This document shows positions 10,133-18,115 of a DNA stretch of 47,381 nucleotides, in pieces. The translations under genes were made by a program, and so were the position numbers. Under the pieces are notes generated by a model, which saw only the letters and a list, made by a program, of their open reading frames with translations, was not told where the DNA came from and did not search any database. Source of the stretch: Bdellovibrionota bacterium. GTDB taxonomy: Bacteria; Bdellovibrionota; Bdellovibrionia; Bdellovibrionales; Bdellovibrionaceae. The DNA lies in assembly GCA_963170155.1 (NCBI GenBank), contig CAUJGP010000007.1, positions 1-47,381 of the forward strand. The letters are read 5' to 3'. Positions within the stretch are counted from its first letter, which is position 1. Each line of letters starts with the position of its first letter.

Positions 10133-10170
10133 CAGTGTGTGATTAAATATGTTTATTTAATCACACACTG
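10133..10170. repeat. perfect 17-bp inverted repeat with a 4-base loop
   Basis: The arms at 10133-10149 and 10154-10170 are exact complements (CAGTGTGTGATTAAATA and its reverse complement), enclosing TGTT. No run of T follows on either strand, so it is not a classical intrinsic terminator. It lies 68 bp upstream of the OmpR-type regulator gene. It could be an operator, an mRNA-stabilising hairpin, or a cruciform. Confidence 0.85.
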
Positions 10171-10237
10171 ATATAACGAATGGAACTTTGGAAAAATTAC
10201 TCGAAATGAGTCCATTCATTGATTTGTATGAAAGACA

Positions 10238-10951
10238 ATGCTATTCAACGTACCTATGGCAGATGTTTTGGTTGTTGAAGATAATTTAGAAATTGCACTT
10301 ATTGTAAGTTCAATCCTAAAGGGAATTTGCTCTGTTCATACGGCAACCACGGTTGCTGAAGCAAAGTCCTTAGTCAGCAAATCACGTTTTGATCTTATTC
10401 TCATGGATCTCAACCTGCCTGATGGAAGTGGATTAAATCTTATTTCTAACTTAAATCAAATCACCGTAGGCAAAGAAATTCCTTTTTTATTTGTTTCAGG
10501 GGATCAATCTACGGAGAGCCAGCTTGCTGTTCTTTCGCAAGGAGCGATTGATTACATCACAAAACCTTTCAATCCTCTCATCTTAAAAGCAAAAGTACTA
10601 AACTGTCTAAGACGTCTCAACAAAGAATTAGACGAAGAGCTCATCCTCGGTCAATTGATCATTAATCGCAAAGAATTACGAGCCTACAAAGCCAATGATA
10701 AAGATGAAAAAAATATTCTTGATCTAACAGCTTTAGAGTTTCGGTTGTTAACTGTTTTCTCGGATCACTTTAATCAAGCGTTAACTCGATCCGTTCTCAT
10801 TGACCTAGTTTGGGGTGAAAACACTAATGTTATTGACCGTGTCGTGGATCAACATATTTTCAGTCTTAGAAAAAAAATTGCGGACTCTCAAGTTCAAATT
10901 AAAAGCCTTTACGGCTTTGGTTACCGTATGGAATCGAGTAGCGAATCTTAG
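10238..10951 (+). CDS. OmpR/PhoB-family DNA-binding response regulator, orphan
   Basis: This 237-residue protein has a receiver domain (about 8-125) and an OmpR-type winged helix (about 135-232). Receiver residues are acidic pair Glu14/Asp15, phospho-acceptor Asp57 in LMDLNLPDGSG, Ser87 in FVSGD and Lys109 in ITKPF. The output domain shows LTALEFRLLTVF, RSVLIDLVWGE and RVVDQHIFSLRKKI, ending with the wing in IKSLYGFGYRM. The ATG at 10238 has only a weak upstream AAAGA. A second in-frame ATG at 10256 would give MADVLVVEDN. No histidine kinase lies in the window, so its partner is elsewhere. It shares orientation with the membrane-anchored receiver gene. Confidence 0.93.
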   Translation: MLFNVPMADVLVVEDNLEIALIVSSILKGICSVHTATTVAEAKSLVSKSRFDLILMDLNLPDGSGLNLISNLNQITVGKEIPFLFVSGDQSTESQLAVLSQGAIDYITKPFNPLILKAKVLNCLRRLNKELDEELILGQLIINRKELRAYKANDKDEKNILDLTALEFRLLTVFSDHFNQALTRSVLIDLVWGENTNVIDRVVDQHIFSLRKKIADSQVQIKSLYGFGYRMESSSES

Positions 10952-11006
10952 TTAATGCAAGTTACTACATCGAAACCACATTTCATTATCATACTGCAAA
11001 TCCCAA

Positions 11007-12119
11007 TTAAGAAATCAAAAGGCGCAACATCCTTCTCAGAGGTTCAGCGGCCCCCCATAACAGTTGATCTCCGCAAGTAAAAGCATTTAAATATCGACTA
11101 CCCATCTTCATCTTACGAATGCGACCGACAGGAATTGTTAAAGTCCCGGCGACACTGACAGGAGATAGTTTTTGCAAGGTCTCTTCTTTATGATTTGGAA
11201 CAAGCTCAACCCATGCATTGTGAGACTTGATGATTTCGTTAATTTCATCTATAGGCACTTCTTTTTTTAGTTTAATGGTTAATCCCTGGCTATGGCAGCG
11301 CATCGCCCCCACTCTCACACAGGTTCCATCCACAGGAATAGGCTGATTTTCTATTCCTAGAATCTTATTCGTTTCAACAAAGCCCTTCCATTCTTCCCGA
11401 CTTTGCCCACTTTCCAACTCTTGATCAATCCAAGGAATCAAAGACCCTGCCAAAGGGACACCAAAGTGCTCTTTTGGCAACTGATCACTTCTCAAGTGTT
11501 CAGTTACGCCACGATCAATGGCTAAAATTCCCTCTGCAGGGTTACTCCAAAGAGGCTGGGTGACCTGACTCACGCTGGACATTTGTTGTAAAAGCTCCCT
11601 CATATTATGAGCACCCGCTCCAGAGGCCGCTTGATAAGTCATCACGGTCATCCACTCCACTAAATGATGTTTAAAGAGACCGCCCATGGCCATTAACATC
11701 AAAGACACAGTACAATTCCCTCCGATATAATCCTTAACACCGTGATGCACCGAAGACTTAATTAAGTCCCCATTTACAGGATCTAAAATGATGACTGAGT
11801 TTGATTTTAAACGCAATGCTGACGCAGCATCAATCCAATACCCTTTCCACCCTTGAGCCCTGAGTTGGGGGTAAACCTCATTTGTATAATCACTTCCCTG
11901 ACAGCTCATGATGATATCCATTTGTTGAAGGTCTGAAAGGCTCCTGGAGTTTTGTAAGAGCTGCTTTCCTTCACCCAAATCAGGACCTTCGTAACCTGTT
12001 TGAGTTGTTGAAAAAAAATGGGAATCAATCAATTTAAAATCGCCTTCTTCCAACATGCGATCCATCAAAACGGACCCAACCATCCCACGCCAACCTACAA
12101 TCCCCACCTTTTTTTTCAT
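11007..12119 (-). CDS. asd: aspartate-semialdehyde dehydrogenase
   Basis: This 370-residue enzyme reduces aspartyl phosphate to aspartate semialdehyde with NADPH. It is the branch point to lysine, diaminopimelate (peptidoglycan), threonine and methionine. The nucleotide-binding start is [15 protein letters not shown]. The active-site Cys136 lies in [12 protein letters not shown], and the substrate-binding histidine in [13 protein letters not shown]. The sequence is of the E. coli Asd type, and the length matches. I choose the ATG at 12119 because GAGGGGAG lies just upstream; the earlier in-frame ATG at 12137 would place that binding site inside the gene. A promoter is readable upstream. It is divergent from moxR. 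Confidence 0.96.
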   Translation of the reverse strand: MKKKVGIVGWRGMVGSVLMDRMLEEGDFKLIDSHFFSTTQTGYEGPDLGEGKQLLQNSRSLSDLQQMDIIMSCQGSDYTNEVYPQLRAQGWKGYWIDAASALRLKSNSVIILDPVNGDLIKSSVHHGVKDYIGGNCTVSLMLMAMGGLFKHHLVEWMTVMTYQAASGAGAHNMRELLQQMSSVSQVTQPLWSNPAEGILAIDRGVTEHLRSDQLPKEHFGVPLAGSLIPWIDQELESGQSREEWKGFVETNKILGIENQPIPVDGTCVRVGAMRCHSQGLTIKLKKEVPIDEINEIIKSHNAWVELVPNHKEETLQKLSPVSVAGTLTIPVGRIRKMKMGSRYLNAFTCGDQLLWGAAEPLRRMLRLLIS

Positions 12120-12139
12120 AGAGACTCCCCTCTGCAAAA

Positions 12140-12168
12140 AATTTAGAACCTAGCGAGGCCTTAGTCAA
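12140..12168 (-). promoter_or_regulatory. putative sigma70-type promoter of asd
   Basis: On the minus strand, TTGACT (12168-12163) and TAAATT (12145-12140) are separated by 17 bases. The predicted start of transcription is near 12133, giving a very short leader that still contains the GAGGGGAG ribosome binding site. Confidence 0.5.
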
Positions 12169-12219
12169 TTTTTTCATTGTAAATTTGCCATTCCCCCAAG
12201 GGACGAAGAGAATGATTCT

Positions 12220-13146
12220 ATGACTATGACGCCGGCTTTTCTCTGGAAAAATGTTATCGATCATGCTTCTCGAATTATTTTGGATAAGCAAATAGAAATT
12301 GAACAAGCCCTCACTTGTATTTTAGCGGGTGGCCATTTACTTATCGAAGACGTACCGGGTGTGGGAAAGACAACTCTCGTGCAAGTTCTGGCAAAGCTGC
12401 TCGACCTCCCCTACTCTCGTATTCAGTTCACGAGTGATCTTCTTCCTGCAGATATTATTGGAAATTCCATTTATGATCCGGAAAAAAAAGAATTTCAATT
12501 CATTCCTGGCCCTCTTTTTGCGCCGCTGGTATTAGCTGATGAATTAAATCGCGCGAACCCCCGTACTCAAAGCGCCCTGCTGCAGTCCATGGAAGAAGGA
12601 CAAGTCTCAGTCGATCGTATCACTCACCCTTTGCCTTCTCCGTTCTTTCTCATTGCCACTCAAAATCCTCGTTCTCAAACAGGAACTTTTTCGCTGCCAG
12701 AAAGCCAGTTGGATCGTTTTCTCATGTCTTTCAGTATGAATTATGCCTCCTATCAATCAGAGATTTCTATTTTTCAGGGGCAAGATCCAAGAGCGCAGCT
12801 CAAGAGCCTCAACCCTCTTGTCACAATCCATCAACTGCAAGAAAGCCAAGAGTTCATTCAAAAGATCGTTGTCAGTGAACTTCTCGCAAAGTACATTGCA
12901 GATCTCCTCACATTCACTCGACAGCATCAGGAAAGTTTTATTCCCCTCTCAACCCGCACCGGAATCGCCTTATCCAGAGCTTCAAAAGCAAGGGCCTTTC
13001 TCAAAGAAAGACAATTTTGTCTTCCTGAAGATGTTCAAGCCGTTGCACCCTATGTACTTGCCCATCGCCTCGGAGGCGCAGAAGGAATCACTTATGGAAA
13101 AAACAAGGTCCACGAGCTTATTAAAACGGTGGCAGTACCGACTTAA
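12220..13146 (+). CDS. MoxR-family AAA+ ATPase
   Basis: This 308-residue protein is a MoxR-type AAA+ ATPase of normal length. Walker A is PGVGKTT with Lys50, Walker B is LVLADELNRA with Asp107/Glu108, and sensor 1 is IATQNPRSQTGTFSLPESQLDRF, where the stretch from TGTF to LDRF is characteristic of the family. MoxR ATPases are thought to act as chaperones that remodel or activate partner proteins, usually encoded by adjacent DUF58 and VWA genes. The last 53 bases overlap the start of the DUF58 gene in another frame. With the transglutaminase gene it forms a three-gene overlapping unit. The exact target is unknown. Confidence 0.93.
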   Translation: MTMTPAFLWKNVIDHASRIILDKQIEIEQALTCILAGGHLLIEDVPGVGKTTLVQVLAKLLDLPYSRIQFTSDLLPADIIGNSIYDPEKKEFQFIPGPLFAPLVLADELNRANPRTQSALLQSMEEGQVSVDRITHPLPSPFFLIATQNPRSQTGTFSLPESQLDRFLMSFSMNYASYQSEISIFQGQDPRAQLKSLNPLVTIHQLQESQEFIQKIVVSELLAKYIADLLTFTRQHQESFIPLSTRTGIALSRASKARAFLKERQFCLPEDVQAVAPYVLAHRLGGAEGITYGKNKVHELIKTVAVPT

Positions 13147-14158
13147 TCAATTCCAAAACCACAGAACCTATATCATTCCAACAAGATTAGGGATCTATTA
13201 TGCGGTTTTATGTTTTCTCTTACTTGGAGTGGCCTTTATTTATAATAATAATGTGGCTTACTTTTGCTGTTTTGCGCTCGTAAGCCTAGGGATCACCAGT
13301 CTCTTCCAAACCAATTACAATATGGATCGCATTAAAATCACCCCTTTGGCTATTCCTGAAACTCATGCTGAACACCCCGTATCCCTAAGGTATCTTGTTG
13401 AAAACTCATCCCATCAACCATCCTATCATTTTGATTGTTTTCTCGATGCTAAAAATAAATCCCCACGGCTCTCAACAGATTCTCAATTCTCAATAAACAA
13501 ACGAATAAATATTTCTCATTTAAAACCCAAAGACACGCTCGAGATAGAGTTTCCTATTATTTTCAATGAGAGGGGCTATCACCCGCTCCCCACCCTAGTA
13601 ATAGAAGCCACTTTTCCTTTTGGTTTATTTAAAAGCTGGAAGCTGCAACGCTCTACAGAAAAAGCTCTGATTTTTCCCGCAAAAAAAGGAAACCTTCCCT
13701 TGCCCACAATAGGATCTTCACAATATGGAGATCTTATCCAGGAATTCGTTAAACAAGAACGAGGTGCTGAGTTTTATGGTCATCGCCCTCACCAGCATAA
13801 CGACTCCTACAGGCATGTGGACTGGAAAGCTTATGCTCGCGCTAATAAACTCATCATTAAACTTTTTGATAATGAAGAGCAAGGCCTTCAGATTCTTTCT
13901 TGGAATCAAACGCAATCTCTGGGTGATTTAGAACAAAGAATCAGTCAAATCACCCAATGGATTAGTCTCTGTCAAAAACAAAAAAAAGAGTTCATCCTTG
14001 AAATGCCCGGGTGGACTCAAACATCCTCATCCACCAAGTCCTCTTACTCGGAGTGCTATCGATTTCTGGCCCTCTTTCAAAGAAATCCTTCAGATCATCC
14101 TCAGAACTCCGAATCCAATCATCATCATTTTTCTTCTTCACAAGGTCTTCAGCGATGA
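13094..14158 (+). CDS. DUF58 domain protein, membrane-anchored
   Basis: This 354-residue protein begins with a basic segment and two closely spaced transmembrane helices (about 30-75, YYAVLCFLLLGVAFIY and CCFALVSLGITSLF). An extracytoplasmic or cytoplasmic beta-rich region follows, then the DUF58 signature near residues 235-265 (YRHVDWKAYARANKLIIK). DUF58 proteins occur with MoxR ATPases and are often related to von Willebrand A folds. The ATG at 13094 has AGAAGGA upstream and overlaps moxR by 53 bp. The frame is open further upstream inside moxR, but that part is moxR read out of frame. The stop overlaps the next start as ATGA. Biological role is not established. Confidence 0.85.
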   Translation: MEKTRSTSLLKRWQYRLNQFQNHRTYIIPTRLGIYYAVLCFLLLGVAFIYNNNVAYFCCFALVSLGITSLFQTNYNMDRIKITPLAIPETHAEHPVSLRYLVENSSHQPSYHFDCFLDAKNKSPRLSTDSQFSINKRINISHLKPKDTLEIEFPIIFNERGYHPLPTLVIEATFPFGLFKSWKLQRSTEKALIFPAKKGNLPLPTIGSSQYGDLIQEFVKQERGAEFYGHRPHQHNDSYRHVDWKAYARANKLIIKLFDNEEQGLQILSWNQTQSLGDLEQRISQITQWISLCQKQKKEFILEMPGWTQTSSSTKSSYSECYRFLALFQRNPSDHPQNSESNHHHFSSSQGLQR

Positions 14159-16095
14159 TGGCCAAATCCGTCTTTGCCGACTCCAAATTCGCTTTTTGCC
14201 TCATCTTGCCCACATTTTTACTTTTTCCAGATATCCCGGCATGGTCCTTCTACTCCTCTCTTTTGTTTTGGTTTTCCCGATGGGTGATTGATAAAATGGA
14301 GTGGAAAATGCCCACTCGTTTTTTCACGGGGTTCTTTGCTCTTGTATTTTTAGGAATCACTTACCTAACCTTTGATTCTTTAATTGGTCGAGAACCAGCG
14401 TGTGCCTTTCTTGTCGTCTTGCTCAGTCTTAAAATTTTGGAATATCAAACTACTGAAGAAAATGGATTTTTAATTCTACTTGGTTTTTATTTAGTGACTG
14501 CCAAATTTTTATTCGATACGAACCTTATCTGGTTTAGCCTTGGGTTTCCAACCATGATTTTACTCATCTATTTTTTGCTCCCAGCGGGATTTCGGCAAAA
14601 AAACACGAAAATCGCAGGAACCTACGTGATCAGGAATATTTTAATTTCTCTTCCGTTATGTTTATTTTTATTTTTTTATTTCCCTCGTTTTTCATCGGAA
14701 ATCTTTCACCTTAAATCCCAGAATAATAAAATTCAATCCATAGGATTCTCAGAGGAATTAGAGCCAGGCAGCGTTTCCTCTCTGGTTCAAAATGATGAAA
14801 TCGTATTGAGAGCTGAGTTCATCAACGTGAAACCCTCCATCAATAGCCTTTACTGGAGAGGACTGACCCTGACAAAACAAGACGGGCTCAGTTGGAGCCG
14901 AGATCCTCAATTAGAATCCAAACAAAAACGCAGCCCCATGTTCTCAAAAGCAGATCCTCATGTTCAAATCACCCTAGAACCCACATTGAAAAGTTGGATC
15001 TACTCTCTCGATCAAACAACGGATCTTAGTTCAAACCAAATCAACATTTATAAATTGCCACTAGGAGTTTTCAAGACCCAAACTATGATTGAAAACCGTC
15101 TTGTCTACCACCTCAAATTTCAATCCTCTTCTCAAAGATCCATAGATGCGAATGATGGAGAAATCACTCTTAAAGACACTCCCAGTCCTGAGGTTAAAAA
15201 ACTCCTGAAAGCACTTAGTATGAATGCAAAGACACCTGAGGAGATTGTTTTTCATTTTTCTGAATTTTTAGTAAAAAACTCATTCCAATACACCTTGAAC
15301 CCTGGAGACCAAGGCAAACTCTCAATCGATGATTTTCTTTTTAAAACCAAGAAAGGATTTTGCGAGCACTTTGCATCTTCGGCAGCCATCCTCTTAAATC
15401 ACTTAAAAATTCCAGCACGAGTTATTGCTGGTTACCATGGGGGAGAATACAACCCCGTCGGTCAATTTTGGACTCTCCGACAAAAAGATGCCCATGCTTG
15501 GATAGAATATCTCGATAGCTCTAACCATTGGAGGCGTTACGACCCTACAGCGGTTATTGCTCCCATGAGACTTGCTCTAGGCGCCAATGATTTTGCCAGA
15601 CTCAGTGGTGATGAGGCTCTTGCTCTTTTAACATCACGACGACGCGATCTAGCAGGCCCCTCTTCTTTTCAAAAACTTACTTATTTTTTTGAAAATTTAA
15701 ACTATCGTTGGAATTCAGCCGTAGTAAATTTTGATATTGAAAAACAAAAAAACCTTCTCAAAGAAATGAATATTTCTCTTGCTGAAGCGATCCTTTACGG
15801 CATCACTTTCACACTCATACTGGCCCTTTCCATGAGTTGGCTTTTAAGAAGCCGAAAAAATGCCACCCGATCTCAGCGTATTTATCAAATGATCAATCGC
15901 CACTTTGAAAATTATGGTCTTGAAAAAAAACCAACAGAAGGACCTGAAGCCTGGAGGCTTAGAACCTGCCAAGCTTTTCCTGAGCAATCTCAAAAAATAC
16001 AAGCCCTTTTCGATTGTTATATTGCAGAATCTTATGGCAACAAACATTCCCAAAGTAATTTATTTCGTGCCAAACAACTCCTCCGCTCCCTTTAA
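14155..16095 (+). CDS. TgpA-like membrane transglutaminase-family protein
   Basis: This 646-residue protein has several transmembrane helices in the first 190 residues (DUF3488-like), an extracytoplasmic region, a transglutaminase-like core, one further helix near 550-565 (YGITFTLILALSMSWLL) and a C-terminal helical tail (DUF4129-like). The papain-like triad is visible: Cys403 in KKGFCEHFASSAA, His447 in DAHAWIEY and Asp463 in RRYDPTAV. This matches Pseudomonas TgpA, which is encoded beside MoxR and DUF58 proteins. The ATG overlaps the DUF58 stop (ATGA). It probably acts in the envelope; substrate unknown. It converges on the flavoprotein gene, with 46 bp between. Confidence 0.88.
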   Translation: MMAKSVFADSKFAFCLILPTFLLFPDIPAWSFYSSLLFWFSRWVIDKMEWKMPTRFFTGFFALVFLGITYLTFDSLIGREPACAFLVVLLSLKILEYQTTEENGFLILLGFYLVTAKFLFDTNLIWFSLGFPTMILLIYFLLPAGFRQKNTKIAGTYVIRNILISLPLCLFLFFYFPRFSSEIFHLKSQNNKIQSIGFSEELEPGSVSSLVQNDEIVLRAEFINVKPSINSLYWRGLTLTKQDGLSWSRDPQLESKQKRSPMFSKADPHVQITLEPTLKSWIYSLDQTTDLSSNQINIYKLPLGVFKTQTMIENRLVYHLKFQSSSQRSIDANDGEITLKDTPSPEVKKLLKALSMNAKTPEEIVFHFSEFLVKNSFQYTLNPGDQGKLSIDDFLFKTKKGFCEHFASSAAILLNHLKIPARVIAGYHGGEYNPVGQFWTLRQKDAHAWIEYLDSSNHWRRYDPTAVIAPMRLALGANDFARLSGDEALALLTSRRRDLAGPSSFQKLTYFFENLNYRWNSAVVNFDIEKQKNLLKEMNISLAEAILYGITFTLILALSMSWLLRSRKNATRSQRIYQMINRHFENYGLEKKPTEGPEAWRLRTCQAFPEQSQKIQALFDCYIAESYGNKHSQSNLFRAKQLLRSL

Positions 16096-16141
16096 TTCTC
16101 TTGCCGAGAGTCAGTTCAAAAAACGTTCTCTTCTTACGGCT

Positions 16142-17806
16142 TCATTCCCTTGAAGTGCCTTTTTTGCGTCGAGGAGGTGTGCCATAGCGCCCGGGGGCTA
16201 GGATATTCTTAGGATCCACAGCCGTTTTAATCGTATGAATCAGATTTTTAAATACGGGATTGCTATCAAAAGTTTCCTCAGCACAATGGGTTGCCACTCT
16301 ATAAGGAGGGTATCCCAAAGCAAGAAACACCTCTCTGACTTCGCGGTACCATTTTTGAGCTCTCTCGCAATCGAGGGGATCATTTCGATCAAAAAACACG
16401 CCCATTAAAAAAATAGAACTCCTCGGACTCTCGATAATATACTCAATAAACATTTCAAATTGATATTTATCGAAAAGCTGCTGGGCCACCTCGAGAGCTT
16501 TCATTGAATGGTGCGCATTCAAAGGAATCACAGGCCCTATCCAAACAAAACCGCATTGGTCTCGTGCAGGATCAATGTCCGCCACCGGTTTTTCCGGCTG
16601 CGCCTTCAAATACACCTGCCGGGCAAAACGATCCGTGGGGATTCCTTTGAAAAGATTCAACGCATCGATATAACCTTGGGCAAATACCTGAGATTTACCC
16701 ATAAGTTTAAGCGCCAAAGGAGCTAATTTCCGAATCAAACCACCTTTCATAGAGTTTTCTGTAGCAGCCCCTATAAAATGAATTTGTCCATACTTTCCTA
16801 AAGTTTTTTTTATCATCCTTTTTTGTTCGGCGACTTCTCCTTTTTTACCGTAGAGACCAAATCCAAAACTCCATGGAGCGACACCATGTTCTTTTCTCCA
16901 TTGCGCTATTCCCTCTTTGCTTAAACATAGCTCCCCGTTTTCTAATAAGTGTTTCGGGTATTGATCTAAAATACATAGCATTGCAAAGTCGTTGGCTAAA
17001 TGAGGAAATGATTTCATGTGACCCGAAAAAATAAGCCCTCTAAAATCATCAATAAAAGAACCAAAGAGACTCATGTCGGCTTTATATTCGAAAATTCCAC
17101 AATCAGAATGCTCCGGAGCAGGCATCAACCAAATTCCCGCCGAAACAACAATTCCTAAATTGGATTGAGTGAAAAAGCCATCAGCATAAGGACCAACTCC
17201 CCACTTATAAAGATGACGAACGTGATTGTTTCCCGTGGGCCCACCCCCTGTTTCTAAAACTTCGCCATTCGGTAAAATAACATTCAATCCGCAAAGATGC
17301 CCAAAATGATCTGCATACGGAGTAAGGCCTCGTCCTTTATCTAAAGCATTTCCAATCACACTTGCAAACTGGGTTGTTCCCGCCGAATCAGACCATAATT
17401 TATAACCTTTTGTTTTGAGGTGATCATTGAGCTCTTTGTAAGTCACCCCCGGCTCTATGACTGCGTATCCAAGTTCTTCATCCACTGTTAAGATCCGATT
17501 CATTCTCTCAAGAACCAAAGTAATACCACCTTCATACGTTGCAGTCTTCTCCCCATAACCCCAATTCTTTCCCGTGCTCACCGTCCAAATCGGCACTTTC
17601 AATTCATTAGCTAATAAAACCAAATCTTGAACCTGCTTTGCTTCAGTAGGATAAATAATCACGTCAGGAATTTTACGAAAGGGGATACAAGTTTGAGAAT
17701 GCGCCTCAACTTCTTTTTTAGATATGATCATTTGATCCGGTCTAAAAATTTTTGACAACGCCCCAATAAGATCCTGTTCGCTGATAACTTCTTTTACTTC
17801 AATCAT
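16142..17806 (-). CDS. FAD-linked oxidase of the vanillyl-alcohol oxidase/4-cresol dehydrogenase family
   Basis: This 554-residue protein has the PCMH/VAO fold. The N-terminal FAD-binding part includes PDVIIYPTEAKQVQDLVLLA, VSTGKNWGYGEKTA, VIEPGVTYKELNDHL and GNALDKGRGLTPYADHFGHL, which is close to 4-cresol dehydrogenase and eugenol hydroxylase flavoproteins. The C-terminus ends NILAPGRYG, as in the family. Such enzymes oxidise para-substituted phenols; the true substrate here is not known. No adjacent cytochrome c subunit is present, unlike the PchC/PchF pair. I start at 17806, where AGAGGGGA lies just upstream, instead of at 17851. An 18-bp palindrome lies about 60 bp upstream. Confidence 0.82.
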   Translation of the reverse strand: MIEVKEVISEQDLIGALSKIFRPDQMIISKKEVEAHSQTCIPFRKIPDVIIYPTEAKQVQDLVLLANELKVPIWTVSTGKNWGYGEKTATYEGGITLVLERMNRILTVDEELGYAVIEPGVTYKELNDHLKTKGYKLWSDSAGTTQFASVIGNALDKGRGLTPYADHFGHLCGLNVILPNGEVLETGGGPTGNNHVRHLYKWGVGPYADGFFTQSNLGIVVSAGIWLMPAPEHSDCGIFEYKADMSLFGSFIDDFRGLIFSGHMKSFPHLANDFAMLCILDQYPKHLLENGELCLSKEGIAQWRKEHGVAPWSFGFGLYGKKGEVAEQKRMIKKTLGKYGQIHFIGAATENSMKGGLIRKLAPLALKLMGKSQVFAQGYIDALNLFKGIPTDRFARQVYLKAQPEKPVADIDPARDQCGFVWIGPVIPLNAHHSMKALEVAQQLFDKYQFEMFIEYIIESPRSSIFLMGVFFDRNDPLDCERAQKWYREVREVFLALGYPPYRVATHCAEETFDSNPVFKNLIHTIKTAVDPKNILAPGRYGTPPRRKKGTSRE

Positions 17807-18115
17807 AAATATCCCCTCTCTTTTGAAAAGACCCATCGATGAACCATTCATTTTTTTTCTTATTTCATTAAGGTTAATGAATTTTAATGAGACTTCGAAC
17901 AGACATATTTTGTCGGCAATTGAAAATATTCCTGTGAAAATAGGTCATTAAAAAAAATTCTCAAATTGAGATTGATGCAAGGTAAAAACAGCCTTTGGAA
18001 TCCTCATTAAAAACGCTTTTATGAATACAAAGGACGGTGGCGTCTATGCCTAAGTCAAAATAGAACAATCTTTCATTGGGTATTCATGTAAAGTTTTTAT
18101 AAATTGATATTTTTT
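17807..18115. other. divergent intergenic region between flavoprotein and beta-helix genes
   Basis: This AT-rich 309-bp region separates two divergent genes. It holds the 18-bp palindrome at 17864-17881 and a possible plus-strand promoter (TTGGGT near 18077, TATAAA at 18098-18103). I see no small gene in it. Confidence 0.5.
17864..17881. promoter_or_regulatory. 18-bp palindrome, candidate operator
   Basis: TTCATTAAGGTTAATGAA is a perfect palindrome (8-bp arms, central GG), 58-75 bp upstream of the flavoprotein start. Its size and symmetry suit a dimeric repressor such as a MarR or TetR protein, common regulators of aromatic-compound genes. No such regulator gene is adjacent. Confidence 0.5.

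Noticed and set aside
12743-13093. Upstream extension of the DUF58 frame inside moxR.
   Set aside because: The extension reads moxR codons out of frame. A good ribosome binding site and the natural N-terminus are at 13094.
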